Below, piece by piece: positions 59,666-63,617 of a stretch of 63,617 bases of DNA. The stretch is from assembly GCF_900143095.1 (NCBI RefSeq), contig NZ_FRDA01000007.1:1-63617 (forward strand), read 5' to 3'. Position numbers and translations under genes: made by a program. The notes under the pieces were generated by a model. The model had not been told where the DNA came from. It ran no database searches and saw only the letters and a program-made list of their open reading frames with translations. Positions within the stretch are counted from its first letter, which is position 1. Each line of letters starts with the position of its first letter. Source of the stretch: Pseudomonas asturiensis (lineage in GTDB: Bacteria > Pseudomonadota > Gammaproteobacteria > Pseudomonadales > Pseudomonadaceae).

Positions 59666-61084
59666 ATGCCACAACCCGCCAGCGAGCCCTTCTTTCGTCT
59701 GGAGATCGCACGCCTGCGTCGACATTTCAGCGTGCTGTCTTTCAGTGCAACCGAAGCCATCAGCGAGCCCTTCCTCTTCGACCTGCTGGTCAGCGGCGAT
59801 GAGATCGATCTGGGCAGCCTGATGTTCAAGCCCGCCTTCCTGAGTCTGAACGGCAGCCCGCAGGGTTTTCACGGACAGATTCAAGGCGCGACACGCGCGC
59901 ACTACCGGCCTGGGCCTGCGTGCTATCGATTGACCGTCGGCCCACGACTGGCCTGCCTGGACCTGCGCTACAACCAGCGGGTGTTTCAGCGCATGAGCGC
60001 CACGCAGATCATTGCCCGAGTGCTCAGAGAACACGGCCTCAAGGAACGCTACCGCTTCGATCTCACCCAAGAATGTCGCCTGCGTGAGACCTGCTTTCAG
60101 CACAACGAATCCGACCTGCAACTGGTGCATCGCCTGTGCGCCGAAGAAGGCATCCACTACCACTTCAGACACACCCGCCGCAGCCACCAAGTGGTGTTCA
60201 GCGAAGGGCTGCGAAGCCTTCCACGCGCACCTATTGCGCCATGGTCCCCGTCCGGACAACCATCCGGCGTGATAGATTTCGCCGTGACGCAGGACGCAGA
60301 TGACGTGCCCGGCAGTCGCAGTCATCAACGGGCACAAGGGGAAAGCAACCTGCTCAGTGTGACTGCTGGTTTATTGCTGCCACTGGCCGGCCATACCGAA
60401 CGGGACTGGAACCACTTGTGGCTGGTGACGCAGGTCCAGCATCACTTCGACGGCAGCGCGGCCACTGATCGTACGACCAATAGCGCCTACCGGAACCGGT
60501 TTCAGGCTATCCCGTGGGAAGTGGGTTTCAATCCCCCTTATGCATCCCGACACGTTGCCGGACTGCAACGTGCCTGGATCGTGGGGCTAGCAGGTCAACG
60601 AAGCGACCTCGACCCGAGCGGGCGCGTGCAGGTGCAATTCGAGTGGGCGCAGCCGGGTGATCGACAGTCCACCTGCTGGCTGCCGGTTTTACCGGACCTG
60701 AACCTGCATTGCGTGGGCGGCAAGGAGGTGGTGGTCGCCTTCGACAAGGGCGATCTGGACAGCCCCTGGATCATCGCGACGCTACATGGCGACTCGCCGA
60801 CCTCGCCCATTCTGCAAGCGCAGGGCCCCGATCAGGCCGCCACCGAACGCTTCAGGATGCGACTCGACTGGCAGGCCGTCATGGGTGACGGCAACAGGCT
60901 GTATGTGGACGACGGTTCGCGAATGTGTATCGAACAAGGCTGCCATCTGGTGTTCGAAGTAGGTGACAGTCAGGTGAGGTTCGATGCAGACGGGGTGACC
61001 ATGATCAGCCCCCGCATCGTTCTCGACACTCAACTGCCCGAGGTCGATCTGGACACGTGGGGTGATCCGGACGACGCGGGCTGA
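59666..61084 (+). CDS. Orphan VgrG-like contractile injection tip protein
   Basis: This 472-aa VgrG/Pvc8-family protein has a gp27-like domain to about residue 290 (SATQIIARVLREHGLKERYR; ESDLQLVHRLCAEEGIHYHF), then a gp5-type OB fold (about 310-400; SGRVQVQFEW, CWLPVLPDL, GKEVVVAFDKGDLDSPW, TLHGDSPTSP) and only a short tail with the beginnings of a beta-helix (CHLVFEVGDSQVRFDADG). T6SS VgrGs are usually 600 residues or more, so the spike is short. No hcp, PAAR, tss or recognisable chaperone gene adjoins. Homology begins at ATG 59666, which has no good ribosome-binding site; the frame is open to 59561. Confidence 0.82.
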   Translation: MPQPASEPFFRLEIARLRRHFSVLSFSATEAISEPFLFDLLVSGDEIDLGSLMFKPAFLSLNGSPQGFHGQIQGATRAHYRPGPACYRLTVGPRLACLDLRYNQRVFQRMSATQIIARVLREHGLKERYRFDLTQECRLRETCFQHNESDLQLVHRLCAEEGIHYHFRHTRRSHQVVFSEGLRSLPRAPIAPWSPSGQPSGVIDFAVTQDADDVPGSRSHQRAQGESNLLSVTAGLLLPLAGHTERDWNHLWLVTQVQHHFDGSAATDRTTNSAYRNRFQAIPWEVGFNPPYASRHVAGLQRAWIVGLAGQRSDLDPSGRVQVQFEWAQPGDRQSTCWLPVLPDLNLHCVGGKEVVVAFDKGDLDSPWIIATLHGDSPTSPILQAQGPDQAATERFRMRLDWQAVMGDGNRLYVDDGSRMCIEQGCHLVFEVGDSQVRFDADGVTMISPRIVLDTQLPEVDLDTWGDPDDAG

Positions 61085-61174
61085 CGTAGCGGTTCAATAC
61101 GGCCATGACTGCCGTCGCTGCGCAAGACGTTTTCAGCCCTGGTCCAGCCCCGCGCACTCCAATCGAGCGTAACC

Positions 61175-62074
61175 ATGATCCGAACGATGTTCCTGACGCT
61201 GATGACTGCAACCCTGCTGGCGATCCTGTCAGGTTGCTCTGCCTTGAAAGTGCTCAACGCATTGACGCCCACCAGTACGGTCGACAAGGTCTCGGGGCTC
61301 GCATACGGCCCGGACCCACGTCACCGGCTGGACGTGTACACCCCCAGGACGAAAGTCGCTCAGGCGCCGGTCGTGGTGTTTTTCTATGGCGGCAGCTGGA
61401 ACAGTGGCTCACGCAGCGATTATGACTTTGTCGGGGAGTCGCTCGCCGCCAAGGGTATCGTGGTGATCATCGCCGACTACCGACTGTATCCCCAGGTCCG
61501 CTACCCAAGCTTCCTGGAAGATTCAGCCAAGGCACTGGCGTGGGCCTATCGAAACGCGGCGGCCTTTGGCGGCGATACGCATCGTCTGTATGTGATGGGC
61601 CACAGTTCGGGGGCCTACAACGCTTCAATGCTCGCACTCGACTCGCGCTGGCTGGCGCGGGAAGGCCTGTCGCCCGCCATCCTCAGTGGCTGGATAGGCC
61701 TGGCCGGCCCGTACGACTTCCTGCCGATCAAGAATGCCGACGTCAAACCGGTGTTCTTCTTCCCGAATTCACCGCCTGACTCGCAGCCCATCAACCATGT
61801 CAGCGCGGGAGCGCCACGCGCACTGCTGATGGCTTCGGACGATGACTCGCTGGTTAATCCGGTGCGCAACACGGGAGGCCTGGCCACGCGCCTGCGCAGC
61901 GACGGCGTGCAGGTCCGTGAGCGCTATTTCTCGCGCACCAACCACGGCACGCTGATCGGTGCGTTTGCCAGACCCTTGCGCAGCCTGGCACCGGTGCTTG
62001 ATGAGGTCGTGCTGTTCGTCAATCCGCCTCGCGCACCCTCGGCTGTAGCCGCTGCGCAGCCCGCGGCTCAGTGA
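61175..62074 (+). CDS. Alpha/beta-hydrolase lipoprotein (esterase-like)
   Basis: This 299-aa predicted lipoprotein carries a carboxylesterase-like fold. Lipobox LSGC at about residue 21 follows a hydrophobic signal. The oxyanion motif is VFFYGGSWNSGS near 70, the nucleophile serine lies in MGHSSGAYNA near 145, the acid probably in ASDDDSLVNP near 223, and the histidine in RTNHGTLIGA near 255. The substrate is unknown; acyl esters of short chains are plausible. It sits 90 bases after the VgrG gene, but the membrane anchor and complete triad suggest a normal cell-envelope enzyme rather than a secreted effector. It overlaps the convergent MATE gene by 7 bases. Confidence 0.85.
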   Translation: MIRTMFLTLMTATLLAILSGCSALKVLNALTPTSTVDKVSGLAYGPDPRHRLDVYTPRTKVAQAPVVVFFYGGSWNSGSRSDYDFVGESLAAKGIVVIIADYRLYPQVRYPSFLEDSAKALAWAYRNAAAFGGDTHRLYVMGHSSGAYNASMLALDSRWLAREGLSPAILSGWIGLAGPYDFLPIKNADVKPVFFFPNSPPDSQPINHVSAGAPRALLMASDDDSLVNPVRNTGGLATRLRSDGVQVRERYFSRTNHGTLIGAFARPLRSLAPVLDEVVLFVNPPRAPSAVAAAQPAAQ

Positions 62075-63408
62075 ACGAACCAGCCATCCTTGCGCGTCAG
62101 ACGCCAGGCGATGGTGCCCAGACTGATGCCGCGCAACAGGGTGAACGCCAGAAAGGTCAGCCATAACGCATGGTTATCATGGCTGGCCGCCAGATACGCG
62201 ACTGGCGCGATGGCGGCGGCGCTGATCAGCATCGCGTTGCGCATCTCGCGGGCACGGGTCGCGCCGATGAACAGCCCGTCGAGCAGGTAGCTCCAGACCG
62301 CAAGCAGCGGCATCAGCGCCAGATAAGGCAGATAGATCATCGCCGTATCACGCACGTCCGGGATGTCGGTCTGTAAACGAATAAACCAGTGACCGCCGAC
62401 CAGAAACAGCAGCGCGAACCCGACGCTGGCAATCAGCGACCAGCCTGCGGCGACCACCAGTGAGCGGCGCAAGGTCGCCCGGTCACGCGCACCGATGGCA
62501 TGTCCACACAGGGCCTCCACCGCATGCGCCAGCCCGTCCAGTGCGTGGGAGGTCAGCAGCAGGCCATTGAGCAGCAGCGCATTGGCGGCGACCGTCGCAT
62601 CCCCCAGCCGAGCGCCCTGCACGGTGATCAGGAACATCACCGATTGCAGCGCCAGCGTGCGCAGAAAGATGTCGCGATTGACCGCCAGCAGAGGCCGCCA
62701 GTTGCTCCACCGTTTCAGTGCCGCCCAGACGATCTGACCCGGCCAGTCACGCAGCGTCCTGTTCGCCAGAACCAGACCGAGCAGCACGCCGGTCCATTCC
62801 GCCAGCACCGAGGCCCGGGCAGAGCCCACCACGCCCCAGTCCAGACCGATCACGAACCAAAGATTGAGCGCGATGTTGACCAGGTTGGTGGTGAGCAGAA
62901 TCGCCAGGGGTGCCCGCGCATTTTGCGTGCCGAGAAACCAGCCCACCAGCGCATAGCTGGCGAGCGCTGCGGGCAGGCCGAACAACCGGGTATGAAAGAA
63001 ATCCAGGGTCATCTGCTGCAGATCGGCGGACGGCTGCATCAGGCTCAACGCCAACTCGCTGAACGGCACCGCGATCACCCCCAGCACCAGCGCCAGTCCC
63101 ACTGCCAGCAGCAGGCCCTGCAACAGGATCTGGCGCAGGACCGCGCCATCGGAACGCCCCGCCGCCTGCGCAGCAAAACCGGTGGTGCCCATGCGCAGAA
63201 AGCCCATGGCCCAAGCCAGAAACGTATACAAGGTCGCGCCCACCGCCACCGCACCCAGTTGATGCGCATGCGGCAGATGGCCGATCACCGCACTGTCGAC
63301 CAGCGCAACCAGCGGCACGGAAATGTTCGACAGAATCATCGGCGCAGCCAGCGCCCAGACACGACGATGGGTGGGGCGATGACGCCAATCGCTGAGCAAA
63401 CTGGACAT
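62068..63408 (-). CDS. MATE-family efflux transporter (DinF-like)
   Basis: This 446-aa multidrug and toxin extrusion antiporter has twelve hydrophobic segments in two pseudo-repeats. Family markers are RVWALAAPMILSNISVPLVALVDSAVIGH (residues about 15-43), GFLRMGTTGFAAQAAG near 85 and LDGLAHAVEALCGHAIG near 295. The DinF branch is suggested by the D-S-A-V-I-G-H motif. ATG 63408 has GGGAG eight bases upstream; the frame is open to 63489. It is a single gene, convergent with the esterase gene and flanked upstream by REP sequences. Confidence 0.9.
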   Translation of the reverse strand: MSSLLSDWRHRPTHRRVWALAAPMILSNISVPLVALVDSAVIGHLPHAHQLGAVAVGATLYTFLAWAMGFLRMGTTGFAAQAAGRSDGAVLRQILLQGLLLAVGLALVLGVIAVPFSELALSLMQPSADLQQMTLDFFHTRLFGLPAALASYALVGWFLGTQNARAPLAILLTTNLVNIALNLWFVIGLDWGVVGSARASVLAEWTGVLLGLVLANRTLRDWPGQIVWAALKRWSNWRPLLAVNRDIFLRTLALQSVMFLITVQGARLGDATVAANALLLNGLLLTSHALDGLAHAVEALCGHAIGARDRATLRRSLVVAAGWSLIASVGFALLFLVGGHWFIRLQTDIPDVRDTAMIYLPYLALMPLLAVWSYLLDGLFIGATRAREMRNAMLISAAAIAPVAYLAASHDNHALWLTFLAFTLLRGISLGTIAWRLTRKDGWFVH

Positions 63409-63557
63409 GAGGACTCCCTGGAAGGCGGGCATTGTAGCCAGCCCTGCGAGGGTTTGCCGAATGAAGGTGTACACATTCCCCTGAATCAACGCAGGTTTTG
63501 CTTATGGGCGAAAAGCTGCAGTTCAGTGGCCGAACATGTGTCAGCTGTACTGGCCCT

Positions 63558-63580
63558 TTCGCGGACAAGTCCGCTCCTAC
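63558..63580 (-). repeat. REP sequence
   Basis: This 23-bp unit is the exact reverse complement of 17075-17097, with the palindromic core GCGGACAAGTCCGC. It is the usual extragenic palindrome of fluorescent pseudomonads, upstream of the MATE gene. Confidence 0.85.
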
Positions 63581-63605
63581 AGTATTTCGTTCACATCGGG
63601 ATACC

Positions 63606-63617
63606 GTGGGAGCGGAC
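63606..63617 (+). repeat. Partial REP unit cut by the window end
   Basis: GTGGGAGCGGAC is the first half of another REP, in opposite orientation to the unit at 63558-63580, so a REP pair straddles the window end. Confidence 0.7.

Overview
The window is GC-rich, densely coded chromosomal DNA from a fluorescent pseudomonad, most likely the Pseudomonas syringae group. This rests on gene content, on Pseudomonas-type REP sequences (17031-17097, 63558-63617), and on two blocks whose gene order, as I remember it, matches P. aeruginosa PAO1: the bauR/bauA-purine block (about PA0130-PA0148) and the gcbA-DUF2333-NUDIX-SUI1-speA block (about PA4843-PA4839). I find about 58 protein genes. I see no tRNA, rRNA, CRISPR array, prophage or intact insertion sequence.

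Layout. 0.2-4.1 kb: beta-alanine catabolism (semialdehyde dehydrogenase, BauA-type aminotransferase, divergent LysR regulator). 4.3-25.5 kb: a purine uptake and salvage block made of an NCS2 permease, a RutR-like TetR regulator, a BMP-type ABC transporter (ATPase and two permeases), 8-oxoguanine deaminase, a BMP substrate-binding protein, a 2OG-Fe(II) oxygenase and an adenine/adenosine deaminase. Unrelated units interrupt it: a MerR/SDR unit, an 830-aa membrane-anchored propeller-like protein, the Ca2+/H+ antiporter ChaA and fecBCDE. 25.5-31.7 kb: ArsR and LysR regulators, an MDR alcohol dehydrogenase, a Bcr/CflA exporter and a chemoreceptor. 31.8-35.2 kb: copper efflux (CopZ-like chaperone, CopA ATPase, CueR) with two clear CueR operators. 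35.2-45.2 kb: a foldback repeat, RIO kinase, AraC regulator and SBF transporter, a DUF726-like hydrolase, a thiolase/HMW-FabG/MaoC module, and MazG-like with CmoM. 45.2-53.2 kb: two DUF4136 lipoproteins, then the accessory and regulatory genes of a Tad pilus (tadG, pprA, tadF, fppA, pprB). 53.2-63.6 kb: gcbA, DUF2333, NUDIX, SUI1, speA, an orphan VgrG, an esterase lipoprotein and a MATE exporter.

How the genes fit together. Purines would enter through the NCS2 permease and the split BMP/ABC transporter and be deaminated by the 8-oxoguanine and adenine deaminases; the oxygenase has no known substrate. Copper is sensed by CueR, which by its operators should drive both the chaperone and the ATPase. 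The PprA/PprB two-component system and its prepilin peptidase sit here without the Flp pilin or the Tad secretion engine, next to the c-di-GMP synthase gene gcbA, whose upstream region carries a FleQ-like site.

Most of the window is conserved Pseudomonas core genome. The observations I rate highest are the reduced Tad/Ppr locus, the gcbA regulatory region, a sequence motif shared by two purine-block genes, the unrecognised propeller protein, the orphan short VgrG and the foldback repeat. I did not find a clearly new multi-gene system. Start codons were chosen from ribosome-binding sites and overlaps; residue positions are approximate.
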